This document shows, piece after piece, positions 1 to 11,192 of a DNA stretch of 64,000 nucleotides. The notes beneath the pieces were generated by a model that searched no databases, was not told where the DNA came from, and saw nothing but the letters and a program-made list of their open reading frames with translations. The position numbers and the translations under genes were made by a program. The first letter of the stretch is position 1. Each line of letters begins with the position of its first letter. This DNA comes from Rhinopomastus cyanomelas (Eukaryota > Chordata > Aves > Bucerotiformes > Rhinopomastidae): positions 744,001 through 808,000 of the forward strand of contig VXBP01005102.1 in the NCBI GenBank assembly GCA_013400115.1, read 5' to 3'.

Positions 1-361
1 GCAGCAGTGCTGCTGGGGCCAGGGCAGCCCAGATTTGCAGCTCAGGGGGATGGTGCAGCATGTGCCTGCATCTGGGGAAGGGCAACCCCAATGCCAATAC
101 ACGAGGCTGCACAAGGCTGAATTCAGCTCTTGCCTGGCTGCACCTCCAACAGCGAGGTGGACTGGTTCTCACACATTGCTGAAGTGGGGAAAACATAGGG
201 CTTCTTACTTCAGTGTCTGCTCTGTCCAGCAGACACTGGTGCCTCCACCATCTCCTTCCACTTGCCCCTCTACTGCCCATTCAGAGACCCGAGACCTGCA
301 TACTGAACAGGGGCACATGCTAGGCAAAGTTTTATCTAATTTTGCTTCTGGAACACAGCAC
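1..361. other. Intergenic, nothing recognised
   Basis: The stretch before the first CR1 has a 111-codon plus-strand frame (35-370) without any recognisable domain, and it runs into the CR1. I treat it as chance. Confidence 0.6.
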
Positions 362-624
362 ATAGGATGAGGGGAAATGGCTTTAAACTAGAAGAGGTAG
401 ATTTAGACTAGATATTAGAAGGAAATTCTTTCCAGTGAGGGTGCTAAGGCACTGGAACAGGCTGTCCAGGGGTGCTGCAGATGCCCCCTCCCTGGAAGTG
501 CTCAAGGCCAGGTTGGATGGTGCCTGAGCAACATGGTCTGGTGGGAGGTGTTCATGCACATGGCAGGGAGATTGGAACTAGGTGATCTTTAAGTTCTCTT
601 CCAACCCAAACCATTCTATGATTG
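362..624 (+). mobile_element. CR1 3' fragment
   Basis: The sequence has the CR1 3' end features: a GGAAATTCTTTCC-type block, a CACTGGAACAGGCTG block, a GGTCTGGTGGGAGG segment, then TTCCAACCCAAACCATTCTATGATT. It is 5' truncated, non-coding and diverged. Confidence 0.9.
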
Positions 625-858
625 CATGGCAATGAAAGCCTGGTTTGCAGTAGAGTACAGACTGGTGTCTGTCTTAAATCACATGAAACTGAAAAGAACC
701 CTGACAGCAGCTCAGCACAGCCAGGATGCTGAGCCAAATCACATCCATAAGCACTAGGTGAACATGAATGTGGCAAGTGCTTATCACAGTTTTGCTATTC
801 AAGACAGATGAGGAGAAGTTCCAATAGCTTATTAACCCTCTTCCATTGTCATAGTTCT

Positions 859-1108
859 TCTCAGTGGCATCTAATGATAGGACAAGGGACAAGGTTCCAC
901 ATATGTATGAGAAGGAACTTCTTCCCCATGAGGCTGATGGAGCATGGGAATGGGCTGCCCAGAGAGTTTGTGGAGTCTCCTTCTCTGGACATGTTTAAAA
1001 CCCACCTGGACAATGTTCCTGTGCAACTGGATCTGGGTGATCCTGCTGTGGCAGGGAGATTGGACTAGATGATCTTTCGAGCTCCCTTCCAATCTTTAAT
1101 GTTCTTTT
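859..1108 (+). mobile_element. CR1 3' fragment
   Basis: It opens at the TCTAATGATAGGACAAGG block and runs through the AGGAACTTCTTCC block, a TGGGCTGCCCAGAGAG block and the GATTGGACTAGATGATCTTTCGAG tail. This tail type is the same as the younger copies at 49149, 50210 and 53370. It is 5' truncated. Confidence 0.92.
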
Positions 1109-2580
1109 CTGTAATTCGCTTCCACGGCACTGGAGGGATTTCCGGACAGGGGGTACCCCGGGGCTGGGGGTAGAATTATACTGTGTAGATATGAAGGTGG
1201 ATGCCATTGTTTGGTCTCTGAGGTGGAAACGAGCCACACTTCTCGTACTCCACATGGCTGTCACCAATGCTACCTGCTACCAAGGCTCTACCTCAATGTC
1301 TGCTCTCAATACACCTGAAGAAGCTCTCTGTGCCTTTTCCCTTCCACTGCCTGAAAGCTGAGCGTTAAAGGAAGACAAGCAAAACTCTGGCAAGCACACC
1401 CTCTACTTTCATTAACATTTTTAATGGTTATTTTTAATGGTACATTTAACTAACACTAACTTATCCATGGGAAGCAGATTTGGCTGTTAGCATTGGCATC
1501 TGCTTAACAAACTGAAGCTCTGCATTTGGTGAGGCATGAGCATAACACCAACAGTAGTACTTGCTAACAGCAGACTCATTAGCATTAATTGCTGCGTTTA
1601 CTACCACAAAGAGCTTTCTGTATCTGTAGGAACAGCAGTTCTTACATGTTGCCCTATTTTCAGGGCAAGAGGTGCACAGGAAATACTTTGTGGTGATGCA
1701 GACCTGAGGATCTAAATTCTTGGCCCTTACAATCACTCAGAACTTTCAAAGTAGTAAGAAAGGTGATGATACGCTCTGGGGACTGTGTTCTTCACCTTTC
1801 CTCACTGAAGAACAGAGCTCAAGCACAGCTAAATTGTGATTGGGAATGCGTTTAAGGGTTGTGGGGCTCAAAGACCTCAGGAAAATATGTGTCCATAAAA
1901 ACACCGTGCAGGCATTGTCAGAAAGGGCAAAGAGCTGGTTTTAGGGAGACAAATTGCAACGGATAAAACAGCTGGCAGGGCGAGTCATTTGTGCCCATCA
2001 GCATTCTCGAATCCCAAGAAGAATATTTGTCTCAGAGGTACCATATTTTGGTGCTTGGGATGTGAAACAGGGAGTTTTTTTCATCAGTTTTGCCAAAACG
2101 TGACACTTCCGGCTGGGTAATAAATCAGGATGTAAAATGTCAAAAAATACTAAAAAAGCACAAAGAAATGACAAAATCACACCAAAAATATCACACAAAG
2201 TCCAGACTCAAGCATCCCAGAAGCATGGAGACATCTTTGAACAGCTGTGACTTGGGGTACCTATGAGAGCTGGGCATTGCAGTGAGTGGCTTCCAGAGAG
2301 ATGTCTCTACCAAACACCTTGTTACTCGACTGCTGTCTGTGTGGTAACACTCTGTCCACAGAGTTGTGGTGGTTGTAAAACCTTGGGACTATGCTGAAGA
2401 GTATGAGCTTCACATGGTCTTTTTTGATGAAGGCTTCAGGCAAGTGGCAGCTTCCAGACCAACACGTGGATCCATGTCTTCCATCTCTTGTGACTCAGCC
2501 TCTGCAACTGGCTCTTTGACAACACATTTTGCAATCCATTCCTTCCAGCTGGACAGAACACACCAGGGCTGGAGCTCCTC
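1109..2580. other. Intergenic, nothing recognised
   Basis: Between a CR1 and the NUMT I see only short frames. Two on the minus strand (1998-2198, 2261-2443) were considered as pieces of an old transposon, but no family could be assigned. A minus-strand frame from about 2580 to 2390 also stays open without recognisable motifs. Confidence 0.55.
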
Positions 2581-3174
2581 AAGGTTGCCACCCAGTTGGA
2601 GGGTCAGTACATGCTGTCAGCGATTGGGAATGGGCCTTTGTAGTATTCTGTGCCTTGTAGAGCTGTAAAATAAAATCCAAGGAGAATGGGTATGGTTAGG
2701 GTTTGGATTGCTTGGTTTCAGCTGGCTTCTGAGATGCTATGGTTGGGCTCAAGTGACTGTGGCACCTGAAGCTAAGAGAACAGCTGTATTTAGTAGAGGT
2801 GCTTCGATTGGGTTGAGAGGGTGGGTTCCTGTTGGGGGTCACTATCCACCTAGCTCTGGAACAGGGACTAGGCTGGAGTGAAAGAATGCTCAGAAGAAGT
2901 CTAGGGACAAGGATGCCGCTAATGTGATGAATTCGATTATTCCACACCTCAGGCCTTTTTGGACTGTGGACGTGTGGTGCCCTTGCAATGTGCTTTCTCA
3001 CACAATGTCTCATCACCACTGAGCTGTGCTAAGGCTGTGGAGACGAGACCCAGCGTTAGCAGGAGGGTGGAATCATAACGTTGGGCCTGACGGGGTGGGT
3101 AGGGCAGCAGCTGCGCTGGAGGTAGGTCAGGGGCTTGGGTCTGCTATGTGATAAGAGTGTGCTTGGTGGGCCAC
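2581..3174 (-). pseudogene. COX3: COX3 fragment within the NUMT, start codon mutated
   Basis: This is an inactive nuclear copy of cytochrome c oxidase subunit 3. The start is GTG (3172-3174) where mitochondrial COX3 has ATG. It is followed by AHQAHSYHIADPSP and a UGA for Trp. Later blocks fit COX3 order: VQKGL-like, FHSSLVPVPELGG-like, PPTG, NPIEAPLLNTAVLLASG, LLGFYFTALQ, IADSMY. The reading frame is broken by several stops. Similarity fades near 2600-2580, before the COX3 C-terminus. Confidence 0.88.
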
Positions 3175-3463
3175 TAGATGTTTTCTTGTAAGTAGAGGCT
3201 TAGTAGTAGGACAAATACATGAGCTTGAATTACAGCTACTGCTACTTCTAGGATAGTAAGTAGGAGTAGGATTGTTGCAGTTTAATGCTGCCAGCATCAT
3301 TGGTGAGAGAGTAGCTGTGGCCGTGGAGATTGGTTGGGTGAGAAGGTGTCCTGCGATTAGGTTAGCTGTAAGGCACACTCCTAGGGCTAGTGGATGAATG
3401 AGGAGGCTAGCGGTTTCAATCATGATTAAGGCAGTAGAGACAAGCATAGGGGTTGAGCAGAGC
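3174..3463 (-). pseudogene. ATP6: ATP6 3' fragment within the NUMT
   Basis: This is the C-terminal 95 or so codons of mitochondrial ATP synthase subunit a (F0 proton channel), now nuclear and inactive. The segment around IMIETASLLIHPLALGV is in one frame. A frameshift near 3290-3300 moves the rest (TILLLLTILEVAVAVIQAHVF and on) to another frame, ending LYLQENI and a stop at 3174-3176. The stop overlaps the COX3 start by one base, as in vertebrate mitochondrial genomes. Confidence 0.9.
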
Positions 3464-3938
3464 TTCATTTCCTCTCACTGCACCTGACCTGCAATCAACC
3501 CTGCAAGTTCACACGGAGTTCTGACAGTTGTACAGCTGGCCCGCAGCTCTGGTAGTCATGCTGGTTTGTTCCTGGAGGTACTTGCATTAAAGCAGGGTTT
3601 GTTTTTGCCCTCTTGTTCTGTTGACTTTACTTTCCACTTTCCACTGCTAAAGCCATGAACTTTGCCTAACATTAAGACTTTTGTGGGACAGATACAGTGC
3701 TGTAGTCCTCCCTTCGTGCAAATAGCCGAGTCAGGACCAGAAGGTGTGTGCTGTTTATCTTGCTTCCAGGCCAAGGGACGTGGCACCACAGACAACAAGG
3801 ATCTTGCACCAAGGAGCCTGCAGGGGTACTCCTTGCAGCTCACCTCTCCTCATTCCCTGGGCAAGTGAACACAGGGCAAATGAGCCAAGTAAAGCGGCCA
3901 TGGGGAGAAGTTCTGACTCCTGCTGGGCTTTCCCTATT
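3464..3938. other. Intergenic, nothing recognised
   Basis: The sequence between the NUMT and the next CR1 has overlapping short frames on both strands, a shadow pattern expected of stop-poor non-coding DNA. Confidence 0.6.
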
Positions 3939-4378
3939 CACAGAATCACAGAACACTAGGGATTGGAAGGGACCTCGAAAGATCATCTAGTCCAATCCCC
4001 CTGCCACAGCAGGATCACCTAGACCAAGTTGCACAGGAATCCAGGTGGGTTTTAAATGTCTTCAGAGAAGAAGACTCCAGTCTCCCTGGGCAGCCTGTTC
4101 CAGTGCTCTATCACCCTTGCTGGGACAAAGTTCCTTCTCATATTGATGTGGAACCTCCCATGTTCCAGTTTGCCCCTTGTCCTATCATTAGATGCCACTG
4201 AAAAGAGCCTGGCTCCATCCTCCTGACTCCCACTCTTTCCATATTTACAGACATTAATGAGGTCACCCTCAGTCTTCTTTTTTCCAAGCTAAAGAGACTC
4301 AGCTCCATTAGCCTTTCCTCAACAGGGAGATGTTCCACTCCCTTCATCATCATTCCTACCCAGCAATATGATGTCTCC
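3939..4378 (-). mobile_element. CR1 3' fragment
   Basis: On the plus strand this starts with CACAGAATCACAGAAC and the GGGATTGGAAGGGACCTCGAAAG block, which are the CR1 3' end in reverse. It extends back into the C-terminal coding part of ORF2 (Ser-Leu-Glu-Lys-Arg-Arg-Leu-Arg type residues). It is truncated at its 5' end near 4378. Confidence 0.93.
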
Positions 4379-5572
4379 AAACCTTTAGTCTCTCAGTGTC
4401 ATGTAGGGCCAGAGAAATCATCATGAATGCTTGGCGGAGAAGCAGGAAGTCCTGGTGGTGGGACCTCTTCCTCCATTTGTCTGTCTAGCAGCCAGCACCC
4501 TCCTGCTACCATCCAGTAGGCAGTAGACAAAGAACTCTTAGAGGTACCACAGCCTGTAGCAAACAACAGCATAAGCCAGGTTATACAAGGAGGCAGCTGG
4601 GTTTCTGGATATAAGGACGGCCCAAACCTGATTACTGGAGGAGCTCTGCCTTCAGGACATGCTGCTCGCTTAAGGTGTCTTCAGTTGTCAAAGTCAGGGC
4701 AAACACAGACATTTAGACTGAGCACTCAAGAGCTGATGTCAAGTTTGAAGTAAGACTATGCATCTTGTCTGAAATGTGATTTGTGAAGCTGCTCACATAA
4801 AGGCCTAGCTGTGGGTCCATCACCCACTTGTAACATGGCCTGAGAACTTCCCTGGCTGTGAACAATCTCTCCCAGATCATCTCACTGGATGCTACCTTTA
4901 CTGGTTTCCTAAGCGGAGCAAGACAATCCCCTTCTGAGCACCAGTGCTTCTGTGTTGGTTGCTTCTCCTGTGAAGTAAGGGGTATTCTCACCATATCTTT
5001 CTATGGATGCTGTTACCCAGCCCGTGGTCTTCTTTCCACCACAGAGCCTCGCATGCCTTCAGCACTGCCTCCTGACACTAATCAAAGCTGTTCTCAGAAA
5101 GCAAGATGTTCTGAGGCTCATTGCGGCAGACAGCTGCTAGTGACAGCCCCAGCTGCACCTCTGAGACCTCGATATGATGTGCAGCTGAGGCAGAGCAGGG
5201 AGCAGTGCTGCTGCTTCCATTCACAGCATAAGGTGAGGATGAGCACAGTGCCGAGCTCTTGCTCTTGCTGCTAGTGGTGTCTTGTTCTTCTGCAAGGCTT
5301 TTCTAGGGTGGCAGTTGGCACAGTAAAGCTGCTGACAGGCATCAGGGCCAATGTCCCACACTGCAGGTTCCAGCTGACACAGTCCTGGTACCCATCAGCA
5401 TAAGTCATACAGTGCTGGCTAGTGGCTCAGAGATGTGATCACATGCCTGAGCCCAGACAGGACTACTACTGCCAAGTGATCAGGCAGCAAGTGGCTTCAA
5501 GAGGGTTAAGTGTACAAGCATCGCTCGGGGCTGCCGCTTCCTTGAGGATGAGGTGGCAGGGCATCTCTCTGG
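4379..5572. other. Intergenic, nothing recognised
   Basis: The longest frame is 138 codons on the plus strand (4858-5274), Cys- and Ser-rich in translation and without a known domain. No splice or poly(A) context supports it. Confidence 0.55.
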
Positions 5573-5949
5573 GGAGCTGCAACTCTTGGTCTTCTTGAAG
5601 ACAGAAGGGTTGTGGAGAAGTCTATAAATATCTGAGGGGTGGGAGTCAAGAGGAAGGTGCCAGTCTCTTTTCAGTGGTGCCCTGTGGTAAGACAAGAAAT
5701 AGTGGGCGCAAGTTGAAAAATAGGAAGTTCCACCTCATCCTGAGGAAACATTTCTTCACTGTGAGAGTGAGCAAGCATTGGAACAGGCTGCCCAGAGAGG
5801 CTGTGGAGTCCGCTTCTCTGGAGACTTTCAAAACCTGCCTGGATGCACCCCACTGTGGTCAGCCCTAGGTGATTCTGCATTGGCAGGAGGGGTGGACTAG
5901 ATGGTCTCTAGATGTCCCTTCCAACCCTAACATTCTACGATTCAATGAT
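5573..5949 (+). mobile_element. CR1 3' fragment
   Basis: CR1 blocks appear in order: TATAAATATCTGAGGGGTGGG, CACCTCATCCTGAGGAAACA, GGAACAGGCTGCCCAGAGAGG, GGTGGACTAGATGG and a degenerate CATTCTACGATTC tail. The 5' boundary is blurred. Confidence 0.88.
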
Positions 5950-6530
5950 TTCTACTGCAGAGAAGGACTTGCTTCCCATGAAGCAAAACTGATCACTTCA
6001 TTGTAAGGAGCTGGCAGCTGAGAACCAGGTGCTGGCCCTAAGTGAACCCTGAATCAGCATGAGGGTGAGGGGCAGAGGGTGTTTGCAGTTCTGTCCAAAG
6101 CCTCCCTGCTCTGGCCTTGTTACCCACATCAGCTAACTGGAATTGAAGGTAAGAGACCAAAGACCTTTGGGAAGGGGCAGTAACACAAAAAGGGTTTGCA
6201 ACTGCACTGAATCACCTTGCTGTCCCTTATCTGAGGCAGCTGGTTGTCCTCAGGCAGTGGGCAACCTGGGGCAGCCAGATGAGCCTCACAGGAGCCAATT
6301 GCAACTGAGTGATAGCAGACTTAACCAACCAAGAGGCACTAAGGACGGTGACTGAAGAACAGGAATAAAAGACAATGGAGGCACTTTGTGTGTGCTTCTA
6401 ATGATGCCTGCGATGCGGTAAATGAGGGGAAATTAGTGCCAGACAAATGGAATCTCATTTCAGGAGGCACTGGGTAAGATGAAATTGCAATGAGAAGCTC
6501 AGGAGATTAACTCAGTGGCAATGAAACTTT
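5950..6530. other. Intergenic, nothing recognised
   Basis: This is plain sequence between CR1 fragments, with no gene, RNA or simple repeat that I can support. Confidence 0.6.
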
Positions 6531-6654
6531 ATTGAGCCTGGAATGGGTTGCCCAGGAAGGTGGTTGGGGCCCCGTCCTTGGAGGTGTTCAAGGCCAGGGT
6601 GTCCCTGCCCATAGTAGGGGAGTTGGATGATCCTGTGGTCCCTTCTAACCCTGA
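6531..6654 (+). mobile_element. CR1 3' fragment, first of two tandem tails
   Basis: This is a CR1 tail with GCCTGGAATGGGTTGCCCAGG, TTCAAGGCCAGG and GTTGGATGATCC blocks, ending in CCTTCTAACCCTGATTG. A second CR1 tail of a different subtype follows a few bases later in the same orientation. Confidence 0.82.
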
Positions 6655-6660
6655 TTGACT

Positions 6661-6750
6661 GCATGACTTGGTCTGGGTGATCCTGCTGTGGCAGGGGGAT
6701 TGGACTAGATGATCTTTCGAGGTCTCTTCCAATCCCTAATGATTCTATGA
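6661..6750 (+). mobile_element. CR1 3' fragment, second of two tandem tails
   Basis: This is about the last 90 bases of a CR1: GACTTGGTCTGGGTGATCC, GGCAGGGGGATTGGACTAG, CAATCCCTAATGATTCTATG. It is of the younger subtype, unlike the older tail just upstream. Confidence 0.9.
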
Positions 6751-9700
6751 TCTCCCAAGAAATCCACTGCCTTTGCATGGTCCCTTTCCCTCCTTGGAGC
6801 CCTCCCTCTCAAGGGGAATCACTAAGCCCTTCTTAGGGATACTAATAGATAAGTACTAGAGCTGAGAAAACCTTCATTCAGAGCAGGACAGACTTGCTTT
6901 GACGTTATCCTCCTACCTTTTTAAAATTGGTATCGGCAGACAGTTTCCATCTGCAGAGAAGGTGAACAGCAGAAGGAAGTCATTGCTACTTCCACTGCCA
7001 AAAGCTAATATTGTGCTCAGCTTCATGGGACAGTCTGAGAAACTCATCAAGGTTGGAGCTGAGGAGATTTTGGCTTGAGGCACTTGACAGTGGCTGGGTA
7101 AGATGGTTTTTGCTAGTATACCTGAGGGAACAGCTGTCTTCCTCAGCTGGTTGGGCAAATTCTTTAATGAGTTTCTGAACCTTGTCCCTGCCCGTGTCTG
7201 AAACACTGGCAGAGTCACTGCTTTTTAGCCTCGCACTCTTTCGCCTGAGGAGGCTTAAGCTTGTCCCAGGTTGGGGCACCACACCACTCTGTGCACTTGC
7301 CTTACCTGGTGCCTATTCCAGAGTCACTCGTGACTGAGGAGCAAGGCTGGACAGCCAGGCCAGAGTCCAAGCAATGAAGTAACGTAGAGTGTGAAGCCTA
7401 CAACGTGGAACCGCACTGGGATTCCTGCTGTGGCAGCAGCCTTTGTCCAGTGCTTACGAATGGAAGGAATTCCTACCAGAGACAGACTAGTAGCTGCCCA
7501 AAGTCCTTATTGACACCTCCTGGGTTAACTGTGCCAGACTTGAGAAACCGCACTGGCGTTAGCCTCACTCCCAAAGGATGGCACCAGCCTGTTGTGAGAG
7601 GTTACTTAGTGGCAAATCAGACATGAGGGGGTTCAGTTTTTACTGCATGTGCTCATCCAACGCCTCAAGTGGATAACCCCAAGAGGAAGCATGATGGGAC
7701 TGTCTGTGCTCTACCCAGCACCTCGGTGACCTGAGAAGATTACTGTGATTACCGTTTGGTGTTGGTTCTGGGCACAGCCACCTGCTTTAACGGACAGGTA
7801 CCCCTGTGGTGGAAATCAGCATTGATACACTGACACCAGTGAGTCTGCCTGCGCTGGCTGGTGAGGTCCTCTCCCATCTCTGAGTTATTACACATAAGGC
7901 CTATCAGACAGGAGGGATTCACCCGTGCCATGTAGCGATGGGACTCTGTGCTTGACAGGTGCGGTGCCACATAGAACAGACACAACCTGTGGCATCTACT
8001 CTGAAGCACTGAAGTTATGCTACTGCATAAGGGCAAGCTTGCCCTAGAAACTTGATTCACTAGATGGCCTGTTTAGCTGGGCTGCCCTTCATGTGCAACA
8101 GGTGGCCCCTGAGAACGGCTACCTGTGCTGTATAATTGCTCTGTGCACACCCTGTGCCTGCAACAGGACCCTTAAGGCTGGGCTCCTGAGGATGGACTTC
8201 CTAGTCCTGCTGATGCTGATTGCACATCACCATCTCTCCAGTGCCAGCAAACCTGTCAGAGTTACAGACAGCGTGGCTGTGCCAAGCGAGGCAGAATGGC
8301 AGAGGCTGAGCCTCACCCAGCAGCTGGAGCCTGCTGGCAGGTACCAGGCTGCTCTAATAAATTCCCTGTAATGAGCAAATTAGCTGAAAGCAAAGCCAGT
8401 CTTCTGACAGTTTATGAACAGATAGAAGTGTGACTGCACAGTGTGTTTCACAGGTGCTGCGCTACCTCATTTTTCACACTTATTCTCTCATTTCACCATT
8501 ATTTGAATTTCCTTTCCAACTTACTGGTGTTAGGTTCTTAATCTCACACAGTTAGTGCTTGTCGCTTCCATTTCTGTTTCGAGCGCATGATTTTGTTGAG
8601 CAAGCACAAGCCATTTGGCCCACATTGATTATTTATGAAGGTGAGAACCTTTTATCTCAGCTGCTTAGCAGTGGTACAGAAAGAGGCTGTCTAGAAGTAA
8701 CAGCGTGTTTTGCAGGAGCTGGGAGACCGGGAAGGAGGATGAGGTGCTGCAGTATCCGACAGCAAGGGACTAGGGAATGGAGCCTAATTGGCCTGAACCT
8801 GCTGCAAAAGGGTGTTTTCTCTTTTATGCCACCAGAAAGCAGAGGCAAAATTATCAGCCTTGGGATTTGATAGCACTTGCAGAAGTGCAAAGAAAATATC
8901 AGTAAAGAGTGGGGCCCCCTTCTAATTTCTAACATGAAGGGGTGAAATTAGGTTACACCTCTGCTTGTGGTGGGCTGAAAGCTCATCCCTCTCCAAGCGC
9001 AGACAGATGCTCTGCAGTTGCCTGGGTGCTGGCTGTACAGCCTGACTCTGTGAGTGAGGGCAGAGCCGAAGAGAACAAAGGATTTCTCGTTCAAGCCAGG
9101 CTTGCTGGGAGAGGAGCTGCAACCCTCCAGTGAGACCACATACCGTGATTTTTGCAAAACCAGGCAAGTCACGCACACGAAACGGGTCACTGGAACCTGG
9201 TCAGGTAGAAAGAGAAAACCAGCTTCCCTCCCCAGCCCCCACCCTTTCCTAGCCCTATCTTTTGTACTGTCTCTCTTTTCTCCACCTGTCTGCTCACATT
9301 GCCCTCCGCTAGTCCAGAAGACAGGGCAAGAAGCATGGCAGAGCAAGTGTTCACAAAGTGAAACCACGGCAGGACAGATCCTCAGGACAGGATCCAGCAT
9401 GCAGCTGGCAGCCTGGAAAGGTGGTGTCCCTTTCCCATACACACAAGCATGCAGGAAGGCAAATCCATCTCGTGTTGAAAACTGCTCCAAGCAAAACAAA
9501 CAGATCAATGTGAAAGGACAGGAGATGAACTGCTTCATGAATGGAGATGGTGTTAGACTGTACTCGAACAGGATAATTGAATATCAGCTCAAATTTTTCT
9601 TTGCTATTACAGCTAAATCCCACACAGAGTTTAATATAGTCCTCCTAAAAATTTCTTGTTTCTTCTGCATTTCCATCCATCCAGTGACAGCTGAACCTGT

Positions 9701-10640
9701 CAGATTCCAATCTGTGTCACAGCTTATAAAAAACTATTTTATTGGAACATGAATTCAAACACTGCTGTGGCATCAGCGCCTTTCAGACAGAAACGTTAGA
9801 GGATCCGCCTCTGAGGTGACCAGCCAGAACACGGAGAGGTTAATGCCAGTCTGCGCGCTTTTCCAGCGGCACAGCCCCGAGATGCGCCGCGACATTCCCC
9901 GATGGGACTTACGGGGCTTAGGGCAGGTTGTATGCGTCAGGCGTCTGCAGTCAGACAAGGCATGCAAGACTCACGCACCATGAGCCTCGAGACTGGTTTA
10001 GCAAAGGACAGATCCCAGGGCTCTCCACCATCGTTTGAATGTGTTGGTTTCTCCACCACACGCAGGGCAGGAGCACAGCTGCCAAAAGAGGCTGACGTCT
10101 CTCTGGTGGGAATGCAGCATGAGCTATCAGAGCTGGCTGGAAGAGGAACAGGTACAACTTTCAAGGTCTCTCTCAACAGAGGCAGCTTCCAAGTGCGTGA
10201 ACCATGAGTGGGTTCTGCCTTTTGACCAGCTGTTGAGCTGAGGTTTGCTGAACAAAAGGCAAGTCTAATTTTCCCCTCCAGCAGTCTCAACAGCAGCAGA
10301 GAGCAGGGTAGATCTGTTCTGAGCAGCACACGAGTGCTCTGCTCTCACTGAGGTGCAGGCTGTGTAGCTCTCTGCCTGCCCCATTTCCAAACCCTTCAGC
10401 TGCTGCCACCCCTGACCCTGTTCTTCCCTGTCATGGCACACAGGGGACACCCCTAGTCACCGTGCTTTGCCTTCCTTATTCCAAGGCCTCCTACAATCTC
10501 CATTCCCTTTCTGTATCACACCAGCTATATGTCTTCATATAGCAAAGCCTGCCTAGGTTGGGTGGCTGTCACTGTAACTGCTGGACAATGACAGCAGATT
10601 GAAACCCAGTGTCCTGGTTTAGATTTTTGTTTACACAGTT
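6751..10640. other. Intergenic; contains overlapping frames near 8948-9752
   Basis: No gene is recognised. The longest open frame in the downstream region is here: 232 codons on the plus strand at 9054-9752, overlapped by 196 codons on the minus strand (8948-9538). Neither translation shows a domain, signal peptide or family resemblance that I can name. Both may result from locally low stop density. Confidence 0.55.
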
Positions 10641-10710
10641 TATTAGGGTTGGAAGGGGACTTCAAAGGATATCGGGTCCAACTCTCCAGCCCAAACAGGA
10701 TACAATTTAC
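10641..10710 (-). mobile_element. CR1 3' end fragment
   Basis: The plus strand shows TTAGGGTTGGAAGGGGACTTCAAAGG and GTCCAACTCTCCAGCCC, the reversed CR1 3' terminus. It is cut off abruptly where an opposite-orientation CR1 piece begins. Confidence 0.8.
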
Positions 10711-10837
10711 TGAAAAGCAAAACCCTTGGCTTCACCAAAGGGAAGTCATGTTTGACCAACCTGATAGCCTTTTATGAGGGCATAACCAGGTGGATGGATG
10801 ATGGAAGAGCGCTGGATGTGGTCTATCTTGACTTCAG
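10711..10837 (+). mobile_element. CR1 ORF2 reverse-transcriptase fragment, cut at an N
   Basis: Translated on the plus strand, this short piece gives CR1 reverse-transcriptase sequence: GKSCLTNLIAFYEG-like residues, then DDGRALDVVYLDFS. The motif normally continues with KAFDTV but the sequence breaks at an undetermined base (N at 10838). It lies between two minus-strand CR1 pieces that otherwise look like parts of one copy. Confidence 0.8.
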
Positions 10838-10838
10838 N

Positions 10839-11192
10839 AATCAACTAAATCAACTACACAAAACCACATCCAGAGGAGCCTGAAACATCTCCAGAGAAGA
10901 GGACTCTACAACCTCCCTGGGCAACCCATTCCAATATCTAATGACTCTGGCTGTAAAGAAGCTTTTCCTCAGATTGAGGTGAAATTTCCTGTGCTCTCTT
11001 GCATCCATTGCCCTTTGTCATGTCTGATGCCATTGAAAAGAGAGGATTCTTTTCTGCTAGGCACCCAGCCTTCATGCGTTTATAGACAGCGATTGAATCC
11101 CCTTGGAGCCTTTTTTTTCATAACTAAACAGTCCCAATTTTCTCAATCTGTCTTCATAAAGCAGTTCCTTACCCCAATCATCCTTGTAGCTC
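10839..11192 (-). mobile_element. CR1 3' fragment, continuation
   Basis: Reversed CR1 blocks continue after the N: CAACCTCCCTGGGCAACCC, GTAAAGAAGCTTTTCCTCAG, CCTTTGTCATGTC and a Glu-Lys-rich ORF2 C-terminal region. This appears to continue the copy that begins at 10641, after a 128-base interruption. Confidence 0.85.

Larger units (their letters stand above)
2581..3463 (-). pseudogene. Nuclear mitochondrial insertion (NUMT): 3' ATP6 plus most of COX3
   Basis: Read on the minus strand, about 880 bases match bird mitochondrial DNA across the ATP6-COX3 border. The ATP6 part includes an ALIMIETASLLIHPLALGV-like segment and ends in LYLQENI. The COX3 part begins AHQAHSYHIADPSP and continues past FHSSL and PELGG-like blocks to LLGFYFTALQ and IADSMY. 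UGA codons stand where Trp is expected (for example after DPSP), as in the vertebrate mitochondrial code. Frameshifts, substitutions and stops in either code show it is dead. The fragment lacks the ATP6 5' half and the COX3 3' end. The low-coordinate boundary is uncertain by about 30 bases. Confidence 0.93.

Noticed and set aside
808..1068. 86-codon frame with a plausible ATG
   Set aside because: It is largely CR1 3' sequence and matches the residues of other CR1 tails (for example ESPSLDMFKTHLDN).
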